This document shows positions 1 to 7,768 of a stretch of DNA of 51,150 nucleotides, in pieces. A program made the translations under genes and the position numbers. Under the pieces are notes generated by a model that saw only the letters and a program-made list of their open reading frames with translations, was not told the DNA's origin and made no database searches. This DNA is from Actinomycetes bacterium (GTDB taxonomy: Bacteria > Actinomycetota > Acidimicrobiia > Acidimicrobiales > RAAP-2), in NCBI GenBank assembly GCA_021791615.1, contig JAJYWG010000539.1, positions 1-51,150 on the forward strand. Reading direction: 5' to 3'. How positions within the stretch are numbered: the first letter of the stretch is position 1; the number at the start of each line of letters is the position of its first letter.

Positions 1-13
1 AAGGTGGTGGCCT

Positions 14-88
14 GATGCCTCTGGCATCTGTCCGTGACAGTGGCACGGCTGGAATACCAGCCGCCCGAGAGGCCCGGAGACGGGCCTC
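14..88. other. Three consecutive perfect hairpins at the left edge
   Basis: Three perfect inverted repeats follow each other: GATGCC/GGCATC with a 3-nt loop (14-28), CGGCTGG/CCAGCCG with an AATA loop (46-63), and GAGGCCCG/CGGGCCTC with a GAGA loop (69-88). No T-tract follows, so a classical terminator is not proven. The block lies directly before the point where homology to phospholipase C begins (about 115-125). It could be the 3' end of an upstream transcript, a structured RNA, or the end of an inserted element. I see no credible gene in positions 1-114. Confidence 0.45.
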
Positions 89-210
89 AAGGTCAGTGAG
101 ATATTCGCTGATAGTTCGGGGAACGGTTCGATGATCACCCTGCGCACGCGCTCGGGGCCTTCTCCCAGCCCTACCCGGCCAATACGAGCCATCGCCCCTA
201 CGGGCGTCTC

Positions 211-1452
211 TTGCCGTACCACCTCGACACGAAGACCGGGTTGGGGGAGTGCACGCACGACCTCACCCACAATTGGGTCCCCCAGCATCAGTGCCGTGCC
301 GGGGGAGCGATGGACGCCTTCGTGAAAGTCCACACCGAAGCCGTGAACGACGGACCCGAGTACGGCGTGCTGACGATGGGCTACCACACGAGGGAGGACC
401 TTCCCTACTACTACGCCCTCGCCGAGGCCTTCACCATCTGCGATGGCTACCACTGCTCGGTGCTCGGTCCGACGCATCCCAACCGCCTGATGGCGCTCTC
501 GGGGACGATCGATCCGGAGGGTGCCCACGGAGGTCCGGTGCTCATCACCAACCCCCTTCCCGAAGCCCGCTTCAGCGTCGACTGGACCACCATGCCAGAG
601 GTGTTGGAAGACGCCGGTGTGAGCTGGAAGGTCTACACCCCACCCGGTGACCTGTACAGGGTGGGGTTTGGCGAGGTGATGGGTGTCTCTGATGCCATCC
701 TCCCCTACTTCTCCCAGTACTCCAACCCCGCGTCACCCCTCTATCAAAAGGCGTTCCTGCCGACCTTCCCGACAACGTTCACCGATGACGTGCAGCGCGG
801 CACGCTGCCCAAAGTGAGCTGGATCATCCCTCCGCTGGGGTACGACGAGCATCCCCCGGCGCCTCCTGCACTCGGCGAGTGGTTCACCGATCAAGTGCTG
901 CAGATCCTGGTCGCCCATCCCGACGTGTGGTCGAAGACGGTGCTGTTTCTCATGTACGACGAGAACGACGGTCTTTTCGACCACGTGCCACCTCCGGTCC
1001 CGCCACCGGGGACGCCGGGCGAGTACGTGACCGTACGGCCGCTCCCGGCCACGGCCGGCGGTGTGGAGGGTCCCGTCGGGTTGGGGTTCAGGGTCCCCAT
1101 GCTGGTGCTGTCCCCTTTCAGCCGGGGAGGGTACGTGTGCTCGGAGACCTTCGACCACACGTCTCAGCTCCGCTTCTTGGAAGAGCGCTTCGGTGTGCGG
1201 GCACCGAACATCTCGGCCTGGCGCCGGCGAACGGTCGGTGACCTGACCTCGACGCTGCACATGGGCAGCGCAGACATGGCCAAGCCCATCCTGCCCTCGA
1301 CCGCACGCGACACGGTGGCCGCCGTGGAGTCCATGGGTTGCCAGGAAGGGGACGTGCTCGAGATCCGCTCGGACCAGCCGGCGTACCCGATCCCCTCCAT
1401 CCAGAGCATGCCGGTGCAGGAGCCGGGCCGACCCCGTCGGCTCACTACCTGA
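211..1452 (+). CDS. Phospholipase C / phosphoesterase family, 5'-truncated (probable pseudogene)
   Basis: The protein belongs to the bacterial phospholipase C/acid phosphatase family (PF04185), whose members are usually exported and hydrolyse phosphodiesters in phospholipids. Typical blocks are CTHDLTHNW near the N-terminus, DLPYYYALAEAFTICDGYHC at about residue 62, YDENDGLFDHVPPP at about 250, and a C-terminal LSPFSRGG block. What is missing is the N-terminus: signal peptide and the metal-binding ENRSFDHYFG segment. The reading frame is open and family-like from about position 124, but an in-frame TAG at 112-114 blocks extension. The other two forward frames of bases 1-111 show no homologous residues. 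The only in-frame start is TTG 211 (413 residues; family members usually about 480-520). The gene is therefore most likely an inactive remnant, although a translated cytoplasmic fragment is possible. Confidence 0.75.
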   Translation: MPYHLDTKTGLGECTHDLTHNWVPQHQCRAGGAMDAFVKVHTEAVNDGPEYGVLTMGYHTREDLPYYYALAEAFTICDGYHCSVLGPTHPNRLMALSGTIDPEGAHGGPVLITNPLPEARFSVDWTTMPEVLEDAGVSWKVYTPPGDLYRVGFGEVMGVSDAILPYFSQYSNPASPLYQKAFLPTFPTTFTDDVQRGTLPKVSWIIPPLGYDEHPPAPPALGEWFTDQVLQILVAHPDVWSKTVLFLMYDENDGLFDHVPPPVPPPGTPGEYVTVRPLPATAGGVEGPVGLGFRVPMLVLSPFSRGGYVCSETFDHTSQLRFLEERFGVRAPNISAWRRRTVGDLTSTLHMGSADMAKPILPSTARDTVAAVESMGCQEGDVLEIRSDQPAYPIPSIQSMPVQEPGRPRRLTT

Positions 1453-1493
1453 GAACAACCGAGCTACCACTGACCTGCCACCAGTGAGGCGGT

Positions 1494-1512
1494 GACGCGG
1501 GCGGCCCGCGTC
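1494..1512. other. Perfect 19-bp palindrome after the phospholipase remnant
   Basis: GACGCGGGC-G-GCCCGCGTC is a 9-1-9 perfect inverted repeat about 40 bp after the phospholipase stop. A second palindrome, GCGGGC-C-GCCCGC, follows at 1553-1565. The single-base centre makes a protein-binding palindrome as likely as a transcript hairpin. No T-tract follows either one. Confidence 0.4.
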
Positions 1513-1684
1513 GAAGCCGATGAGCAGGGAATTCTCCCGCTCGATGCCTCAGGCGGGCCGCCCGCTCGCCTCGCGTGCGGAACCCAGGTACGCTGGTGGG
1601 AGACAACACAGGGGGTGTCGAAGGCCTTCGCCGGATTGGCGGACGGGTGGGCGTTGCTGCACCGGAGGGGAAGGGGTTCGAAGG

Positions 1685-2503
1685 ATGCTCACATTCACTC
1701 CCACCACCCCGCTCGAAGCCGCGGTGCTCGAGTCAGGGCGTTTCGAGTTGGCGACCGATACCGCCGGGCGCGAGGTGCTCGTCGTCGGCCATCGCCGTCT
1801 GCCCAAGGTGGTCCTTCTCCAGAAATCCGAGGGCCTCCATGCTTTGCTGGACTCGGTCGCGGCCACCGGAAGCCGGAGCTTCACGGTGAGCGAAGGCGAC
1901 CCCTGGCAGATCGAACCTGACGAGTCTGAAGGCGGCGAGGATCCCACCGCGGCCGAGGAGTACCTGGTGATGGGCCTTCGCCCGCTGACCGCTGAGCGAC
2001 GCCCCGTGCGGGTGGCTTCCCGACGTGACGTGGTCCGCCTGTACGTCCTGCCGTGGATGATGCCGGCCAAGACCATCGGCTTTGGGACTGCAGCGCACTT
2101 CGTCGTGACCAGCGCCCGCGGGATCGTCGGAGATTGGGAAGTGGTCCCCGACGGCCGGCGCGGGGTCGCGATCGGGCTCCAGGAGATCTGGGTCGGCGTG
2201 CTCGAGCGCTACAAGCGTCCCGGTTCCGAGCTCGTGTTCCGTTGCGACGTGCCTGTGCCATGGGTGAGCGCGAACGGTCTTGCCGATGCAGCGCCGGCGG
2301 TGGTCGGGGTGTTCGAGCACAGCGGCGAGGGCGACGACTCCGAGGAGACCTGGGTGGCCAAGCTGCCTATCGTCATGGTGGAGGGGAACGTCGTCCATCC
2401 CGTCGACGTGCCCGACGGCATCGACGTGGGCGAGGTACCCGACGGCCCGTGGGAGCTCGAAGCCCAGGGGTCAGAGGATTTCTCCATGGGAACCCTCACC
2501 TGA
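1685..2503 (+). CDS. Hypothetical protein
   Basis: This 272-residue, acidic, soluble protein matches no family that I recognise. I chose the ATG at 1685 because GAAGGGG-like purine stretches (1664-1676) lie 8-14 nt upstream, and because the longer reading frame upstream is low-complexity. No signal peptide or membrane segment is visible. The middle contains VLPWMMPAKTIGFGTAAHF and IVGDWEVVPDGRRGVAIGL, which suggests a mixed beta-rich fold. The C-terminus is acidic. It stands alone between the phospholipase remnant and the CoA-transferase gene and is transcribed in the same direction as both. A TACGCT -10-like box lies at 1589-1594, which would give a leader of about 85 nt. Confidence 0.6.
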   Translation: MLTFTPTTPLEAAVLESGRFELATDTAGREVLVVGHRRLPKVVLLQKSEGLHALLDSVAATGSRSFTVSEGDPWQIEPDESEGGEDPTAAEEYLVMGLRPLTAERRPVRVASRRDVVRLYVLPWMMPAKTIGFGTAAHFVVTSARGIVGDWEVVPDGRRGVAIGLQEIWVGVLERYKRPGSELVFRCDVPVPWVSANGLADAAPAVVGVFEHSGEGDDSEETWVAKLPIVMVEGNVVHPVDVPDGIDVGEVPDGPWELEAQGSEDFSMGTLT

Positions 2504-2612
2504 GCTTGACGCCGTGAGCTTTTGTTGGCGGACCCCCGCCCGGGAAGACGGGCCACGCCGACGCCACATGCACTACCGCGGGTTGCTCCTTGGCTAACTT
2601 CGCGGGAGACCG

Positions 2613-3845
2613 ATGAGCGTTGCTGCCCCCCTGCAAGGACTACGGATCGTCGAGGCCTCCGCCCTCGGTCCCGCGGCGATCACCATGCCGCTTGTGGACC
2701 TCGGAGCCGAAGTCATCAAAGTCGAGCCGCCCCAAGGCGACTACATCAGGGAGATGACCTGGCCGATCATCGAAGGCGTCTCCCTCATGCACCTGCACAT
2801 CAACCGCGGCAAGAAGAGCATCGCGCTCGACCTGCGCAACGAGGCCGGTGCCGAGACCTTCCGGGCGCTCGCCGACAGTGCGGACGTGGTCGTCGAGGCA
2901 ATGCGCCCGGGCGGCCTTGCCCGGCGCGGTCTGGGGTACGAAGACCTGGCCAAGAGCAATCCGCGGATCGTGTTCTGCACCATCTCGGGCTACGGGATGA
3001 CCGGGCCCTACAAGGACTATCCAAGCCATGGGATCGCCTACGACACGTGGGCCGGCATCGTGAACGTGGCAGAGGACGAGGAAGGGTTCTGCTACCTGAC
3101 CGAGCACGCGTCGATCGGCATCCACGCCGGTCCGCTGTTCGGTGCCCTCGGGATCTTGGCAGCCGTGCTCCGTGCGCGATCGACCGGCCAGGGCTCGCAC
3201 TTCGAGATCGCCCAGTCCGATGCCGCGGCGGCCATGGACTGGTACCGGAGCGAGACGTGGAAAGCGTACGAGCGACCTGAGTCCGAAGTCACCGGCAACG
3301 CTGCCGACAATTACGAGCGACGGGCGCCAGGCACCGCAGGCATGCGCGAAGGCGTCCGCTATCAGGTGTACAAGACGAGCGATGGCCGTCATGTGCTCTT
3401 CATGGCCTCCGAACAGGCGTTCTGGAAGTCCTTCTGCCAGGCGGTCGACCGGATGGACCTGTTCGACAAGTGGCCGGGGTCGGTCTTCGCGGACCACGCT
3501 CGGGGGAACCGTGAGCTGCAGCGCGAGCTACGGGAGATCTTCGCCTCGCGCTCGGCAGACGAGTGGCTGGAGCTTGGCGGCCGGGCGAACACCCCGATTG
3601 CCCCGGTGAACACCCCCCGCACGCTCCTCGACGATCCGCAGTTCCAGGATCGGTTCCCCCTCTACCCGGCGAGCGAGCTTGGAGCCGACCAGCTTCCGAC
3701 CCCGCTCAAGTTCCTCGGAGAGGACCTTCCCCGTCCGGCCCGGGCGCCGACGGTGGGGGAGCACGGCGAAGAGGTGCTCCGCACCGTGCTCGGCTGGGGA
3801 GACGCCGACGTCGCGACCGCCCGCGAGCGGGGTGCCTTCGGCTGA
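2613..3845 (+). CDS. CaiB/BaiF family (class III) CoA-transferase
   Basis: This 410-residue protein is a family III acyl-CoA transferase, moving CoA between carboxylic acids through an aspartyl thioester in the cytoplasm. The N-terminal block GLRIVEASALGPAA...LVDLGAEVIKVEPP (about residues 9-40) is the usual CoA-binding start of the family. The sequence EIAQSDAAAAMDW places the catalytic aspartate at residue 203, and the C-terminal PIAPVNTPRTLLDDPQF block is also typical. The length is normal for the family. The ATG at 2613 follows GGGAGACCG. No dedicated acyl-CoA dehydrogenase or hydratase gene is adjacent, so the substrate cannot be predicted. Confidence 0.9.
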   Translation: MSVAAPLQGLRIVEASALGPAAITMPLVDLGAEVIKVEPPQGDYIREMTWPIIEGVSLMHLHINRGKKSIALDLRNEAGAETFRALADSADVVVEAMRPGGLARRGLGYEDLAKSNPRIVFCTISGYGMTGPYKDYPSHGIAYDTWAGIVNVAEDEEGFCYLTEHASIGIHAGPLFGALGILAAVLRARSTGQGSHFEIAQSDAAAAMDWYRSETWKAYERPESEVTGNAADNYERRAPGTAGMREGVRYQVYKTSDGRHVLFMASEQAFWKSFCQAVDRMDLFDKWPGSVFADHARGNRELQRELREIFASRSADEWLELGGRANTPIAPVNTPRTLLDDPQFQDRFPLYPASELGADQLPTPLKFLGEDLPRPARAPTVGEHGEEVLRTVLGWGDADVATARERGAFG

Positions 3846-3900
3846 TCGCCGAAAGGAAGGCTTGAGCGGCCGAGGAGCGGGAGCGTGATCCTGGTTTCGG

Positions 3901-3956
3901 TGCGCGCCGGGCGTGTGCCGTACCTTGGCCGGGTTTGCGCCGGGCGTTTGCCGGAC
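3901..3956. repeat. Direct repeat, 23 bp, two copies
   Basis: Positions 3901-3923 and 3934-3956 carry the same 23-bp sequence (core TGCGCCGGGCGT) with two mismatches, 10 bp apart. They lie between the convergent CoA-transferase and membrane-protein genes. Further GCGCCAGCC motifs follow to about 3977. The function is unknown. Confidence 0.5.
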
Positions 3957-3991
3957 CTGCGCCAGCCTTGCGCCAGCCTCCGGTCGGATAT

Positions 3992-4846
3992 TCAGTCGCC
4001 CGATCGGCTCACGTCGGCCGGCAGGGCTGGCCGACGTGCGGGCACTGGCGGCGGCGGGCGTACCGGGGTGCTCGTCGGCGCCCCGGCCCCAGGAGCACCG
4101 CCGGAGGTGCCGGGGTGCGAACCGCCCCGACGCATTCTCCATTGCTTCGGCGGGCCGCTTCTCGAGAGCTCGAAGAGATAGCGGTTGTATGCTTCGAGCT
4201 CTTCATCGACGATCGCTTTCTCCTCGACGACCTCGACGTCGATTGCCGACCCGGGGCGAGACGAGGATTGCTCGCCTACATCGGAAGAGCGGGGCGCGGC
4301 GGACGGCGGCAGCTCCTCTCCGAGCGGCAGCTCCTCTCCGAGCGGCAGTGCCTCGTCCAGCGGCAGCGCCTCGTCCAGCGGTAGCGCCTCGTCCAGCGGT
4401 AGCGCAGCAGTCGGCGGTAGCGCCTCGCCGAGCGCACCGCCGGCCTTCGTCATGGCGCCGGTCGTCGAGGCAAGAGCCTCCCTCTGCCGTCCGATCTCGA
4501 ACTGCCGAGCGGCTTCGAGACTGGCGTCGTGGACCTCGCGTGCAAGGTTTTTGTCCAGGGCCCACCCTGGGATCTCGTAGAGCGGCTTGCCCTCGGCGTC
4601 GGCAGCGGCACGCTGGCGCACCGCCCACATCCGGTCGAACAGCGTGCTCTGGTCGTGGATCAGCTTCCACCAGACGTACACGGCGTAGACGGCGAAGAAC
4701 GGCCACTCCACCGTGTAGACCCAGCTCAGGTCGTTGCCGCTCAAGGCGACGTGGTACTGCCACCACCCTGCGAGCAGGAAGGCCGGAACCAGGACGAGCA
4801 CGAGCGCATGAAGGCCGATGCAACGCCACGTGAAGTACTTCCTCAT
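3992..4846 (-). CDS. Small two-helix membrane protein with hexapeptide repeats
   Basis: This 284-residue protein begins with two predicted membrane helices (about residues 10-28 and 43-62), followed by a soluble basic/acidic region. Residues 141-180 are seven hexapeptide units of the type ALPLDE/ELPLGE. The stretch DEELEAYNRYLFELSRSG (214-231) resembles the C-terminal YNxYL motif of a family of small actinobacterial membrane proteins of unknown function. The last 50 residues are rich in Gly, Ala, Pro and Arg and may be a drifted tail. The gene is convergent with the CoA-transferase gene. No strong ribosome-binding site precedes the ATG at 4846. The function is not known. Confidence 0.65.
   Translation of the reverse strand: MRKYFTWRCIGLHALVLVLVPAFLLAGWWQYHVALSGNDLSWVYTVEWPFFAVYAVYVWWKLIHDQSTLFDRMWAVRQRAAADAEGKPLYEIPGWALDKNLAREVHDASLEAARQFEIGRQREALASTTGAMTKAGGALGEALPPTAALPLDEALPLDEALPLDEALPLGEELPLGEELPPSAAPRSSDVGEQSSSRPGSAIDVEVVEEKAIVDEELEAYNRYLFELSRSGPPKQWRMRRGGSHPGTSGGAPGAGAPTSTPVRPPPPVPARRPALPADVSRSGD
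4308..4433. repeat. 18-bp tandem repeat, seven units
   Basis: Seven 18-bp units (GGCAGCTCCTCTCCGAGC and variants such as GGTAGCGCCTCGTCCAGC) lie head to tail inside the minus-strand membrane-protein gene and encode its ALPLDE/ELPLGE hexapeptides. The last two units are the most diverged. Confidence 0.85.
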
Positions 4847-5090
4847 CCTCGAAGGACGCTACTAAACCGCCGCTCAGCGTGTCATTGCAGGTGCCGGCCC
4901 CCTCGCTTCCCCGACCCCCGATCCCCGGCCTCCACACGCCGACCCCCGAACGCCGCTCCGCGCCCTCTCGCCCCTCTCTGCGCAGGCCCTCTACGTTGAC
5001 CACCCCTCGTGCCTGTAGCGTGTGGCCCCGGCTGCTGCCCGCCTGGGCTCGGCCACGTTCGTGCGAACACGCGCGAAGAGAGGGGTGAAA

Positions 5091-6194
5091 ATGGACCGGG
5101 TCCGAATCGGTGTGCTGGGCGCTGGGAACATCGCCGACCTGAACGTTGCCGGGTACGTGGAGCATCCGACATGTGACGTCGTTGCGGTGTGCGACGTGGA
5201 CGGTGACGTGGCGATGGCTGCCGGCGAACGCTGGGGTGCTTCTCGGATCTACACCGAGATGGACCGGTTTCTGGCCGACCCTGACGTCGACGCGGTCGAA
5301 GTCCTCACTCCGACCCACCTGCACCACGCGCATGTCTTGGCGGCGCTCGATGCCGGAAAGCACGTCTCGGTGCAGAAGCCGGTCGCGAATTCGATCGACG
5401 AGGCTCGCGAGATGGAGGAAGCTTCCAACAGGGCCAACCGGGTGCTGAGGATCAGTGAGTGCTTCGTCCATTACCCGCCTCTCGAGCTCGCCAAGCAGCT
5501 CGTCGCCGATGGGGCCGTCGGAAGGCCGTCGAGCATCCGCATCCGAACCGTCGTCGGACAGACCGATTCGGAGTTCCAGACGAACTTGCGACCGGAAGGC
5601 TATGGCTGGCGACTCGACAAGCGGAGCCCAGGGGGCCACCTCTTCGACGACATGGTGCACAAGTACGCGATGGCGCTGTGGCTGTTTGACCAGGACATCG
5701 TCTCGGTTCAGGCAGTGGTGCGTCGCCGGGACCTGTTCTTCGAGCCATGTGCAGCGATCTTCGAGTATGAGGACCCCAACCTGCTCGGGACGATGGAGGT
5801 GCAGTACGCGCCCAAGATGTACATGAGCTCCCGGTACTACGGAGCCGACGAGTTCTTCGAGATCCAAGGCGACGAAGGCCTGCTCTGGGTGACCCGTGCC
5901 ACCGGGGAGATGCTCGACCTGCCCCCAGTGGTGCTCTACCGAGGCAAGGACCACAACATCACCACGACCGAATTCACGGACGTCGACGCCGACTGGGGCC
6001 ACGGCTTCACCCGGTCCTCGGCCCATTTCGTCGAGGCGCTGATCAACGGGACCCCCGCGGCGATGTCACCCGCAGAAGCGATCAAGGTGCTCCAGCTCTG
6101 CTTTGCCGTCTACGCCGCATCCGACAGCCGTGGTCCGGTCGATCCCCGCACCATCACCGGGAGCGTCGTGCCGAAAGGATGGGGCGAATGGTGA
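5091..6194 (+). CDS. Gfo/Idh/MocA family oxidoreductase
   Basis: This 367-residue NAD(P)-dependent dehydrogenase resembles inositol or glucose-fructose oxidoreductases. The N-terminal Rossmann block RIGVLGAGNIADLNVAGY is followed by VQKPVANSIDEAREM, where Lys96 corresponds to the catalytic lysine of the usual EKP motif. GGHLFDDMVHKYAMALWLF carries the conserved aspartate/histidine pair. I chose the ATG at 5091 because it follows GAGAGGGG with normal spacing and begins directly at the Rossmann strand. The last 41 bp overlap, tail to tail, with the PucR-type regulator gene on the other strand. The substrate is unknown; a cyclic polyol or sugar is typical. Confidence 0.88.
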   Translation: MDRVRIGVLGAGNIADLNVAGYVEHPTCDVVAVCDVDGDVAMAAGERWGASRIYTEMDRFLADPDVDAVEVLTPTHLHHAHVLAALDAGKHVSVQKPVANSIDEAREMEEASNRANRVLRISECFVHYPPLELAKQLVADGAVGRPSSIRIRTVVGQTDSEFQTNLRPEGYGWRLDKRSPGGHLFDDMVHKYAMALWLFDQDIVSVQAVVRRRDLFFEPCAAIFEYEDPNLLGTMEVQYAPKMYMSSRYYGADEFFEIQGDEGLLWVTRATGEMLDLPPVVLYRGKDHNITTTEFTDVDADWGHGFTRSSAHFVEALINGTPAAMSPAEAIKVLQLCFAVYAASDSRGPVDPRTITGSVVPKGWGEW

Positions 6195-7593
6195 CCTGGG
6201 CGCGGCCTCTGTCCTGCTGACTGCCTTGAGCGGCCTCCGGCGGACGGTCCGGTGCACGGTCCGGCGCACGGTCCGGTGCACGGTCCGGCAAACCTCCCCC
6301 CTCACCGACCCCTCGCCTCTCTCCCCGCTCCTCACCGACACGGTGGGCGACGAGGGCGGCTCTCAGGACGGTCGCGCCACCCGCTGAATTGACGTCGAAC
6401 CCCGTGCTGGCTCGGATCCGCCGCAGGCGGTAGTCCAGCGTGTTCGGGTGGATATGGAGATGTGCCGCCGTCTCTTGGCGGTCGGCGTCCCGCTCTAGGT
6501 ACGCGCTCAGGGTGCCGATGAGATCGGTCGCCCCTCGCGACAGAGGTTCGAGCAGCGCCGCCAACGCGTCCACGCTGCCCTGATCCCGGGTGACGGCGTA
6601 CTCGAAGAGAAGGTCGTCACGTCGATATGCGCCCGGCGGAAGGTTCATGCGGCAAGCCAAGGCCATTACCCCTCTGGCTTCCGATCCGCTCCGCGCCACG
6701 CCTTCGAGCCCAGGGTTCCATGCGTACCCGGCGACCACTGGAATGTGCATTGAGCGGTCGATGCCGGTGATGAGTGTAGAGATCCGAGCTCCCAACGAGC
6801 GGAATTCCGCGGCCGTGACCGGCACGAGCACGGTGCCACCCGATGGATCGAGCACTGCCAGGAGGTTCCGACCGAATGTGCGTTCAAGCCTGCGCGTCAG
6901 GCGTCGTATCTTCCGCCTCGCCGCGACCCTGTTCTCGACATCGGGCAGCCCTTCGTCCTCGGACGGTCCTATCTCCAGGGACAGCACCAGAAAATCACCG
7001 CTCATCGGGATACCAGCTCGTGCGAACAGGCTCGCGATGTTCGTGGTCGTCTCCCCCGACAAGAGCGCATCGGTGAGCGAGCGCCGGGCATCGCGCTGCG
7101 CGTTGGAGATGATCTCGTACTCCTCGAGATAGGTATGGGACACGAGAGACGTCACGTGCTCCATGTACTCCATGGCGAGCGTTGCCACGTCGATCAGGCT
7201 CCCTTGGTCCTGAGTGGCCGACTCGAGTCGGAAGTAGTCCCACATCATCGAAAGGCCGACGTGGTAGGCACGGAGAAGGGCTTCGAGCGGGACGCCTTCC
7301 TCGGCTCGGTATGCGGTGCTGGTCCGCAGCACGTCGAGATCAGGCTCGAGATCGTCGATGCTGGCGCCGCCCAACATCTTCAAGAAGAGCGTGATGTTGT
7401 ACCGGCACACCTGATAGATGTCCCCGTCGAGCTGCTCTTGAGGCAGGTGTGCGTAGAACGGTACGTCTGCACTGAGCTTCGCCACCATCTGGCGCGCCAA
7501 CTCGGGGACTCGAGGAGCGACCCGGGCCGACAAGGCTTCCATCGGCACCAGCGCGGGAGAAGCTCCTGACAGTCGCCGTTCGTCGGAGGGCAC
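6154..7593 (-). CDS. PucR/CdaR-type transcriptional regulator
   Basis: This 479-residue regulator has a helical N-terminal sensor region (about 15-160, resembling the RsbRD-type N-terminal domain), a central GGDEF-like CdaR region, and a C-terminal PucR helix-turn-helix with LHIHPNTLDYRLRRI (about 360-420). Such proteins usually control nearby catabolic genes. The last 59 residues are an unusual extension containing (DRAP)n, encoded by 12-bp repeats. The 3' end overlaps the convergent oxidoreductase gene by 41 bp. The extension may have arisen by loss of an earlier stop, because homologous PucR proteins normally end soon after the helix-turn-helix. The start at 7593 gives a normal N-terminus. 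The divergent penicillin-acylase-like gene starts 175 bp away and is a possible target. Confidence 0.85.
   Translation of the reverse strand: MPSDERRLSGASPALVPMEALSARVAPRVPELARQMVAKLSADVPFYAHLPQEQLDGDIYQVCRYNITLFLKMLGGASIDDLEPDLDVLRTSTAYRAEEGVPLEALLRAYHVGLSMMWDYFRLESATQDQGSLIDVATLAMEYMEHVTSLVSHTYLEEYEIISNAQRDARRSLTDALLSGETTTNIASLFARAGIPMSGDFLVLSLEIGPSEDEGLPDVENRVAARRKIRRLTRRLERTFGRNLLAVLDPSGGTVLVPVTAAEFRSLGARISTLITGIDRSMHIPVVAGYAWNPGLEGVARSGSEARGVMALACRMNLPPGAYRRDDLLFEYAVTRDQGSVDALAALLEPLSRGATDLIGTLSAYLERDADRQETAAHLHIHPNTLDYRLRRIRASTGFDVNSAGGATVLRAALVAHRVGEERGERRGVGEGGGLPDRAPDRAPDRAPDRPPEAAQGSQQDRGRAQVTIRPILSARRSR
6241..6288. repeat. 12-bp tandem repeat, four units
   Basis: Four 12-bp units (TGCACGGTCCGG type) run from 6241 to 6288. 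On the minus strand they encode the (DRAP)n tail of the PucR-type regulator. Confidence 0.85.
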
Positions 7594-7768
7594 AGGCGAA
7601 GCCTATGCCGAAGCGTTGTGATCTATCACAAACTCCTGCGGCGGATTTCGGGATTCTCACAGTAGACCTCGCCCTGAAGTGATCGTAGAATTTTGTGTGC
7701 GTGACATAGCTGGCCGAGGGCCTAGAGACAACCAGGTCCTGCGATCCAAGAGCAAAAGGAGCGACGCG

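Noticed and set aside
100..130. ACGGTTC near 123-129 resembling the end of group II intron domain V
   Set aside because: No GAGCCGT partner lies about 30 nt upstream, so domain V cannot form.
4879..5090. Short plus-strand frames upstream of the Gfo/Idh/MocA gene
   Set aside because: They are Pro/Arg-rich with no ribosome-binding site. This stretch is most likely the promoter region between two divergent genes.
4203..6026. 607-residue minus-strand frame opposite the Gfo/Idh/MocA gene
   Set aside because: It is an antisense shadow produced by GC-rich third positions. The plus-strand protein has clear family motifs and the minus frame shows none.
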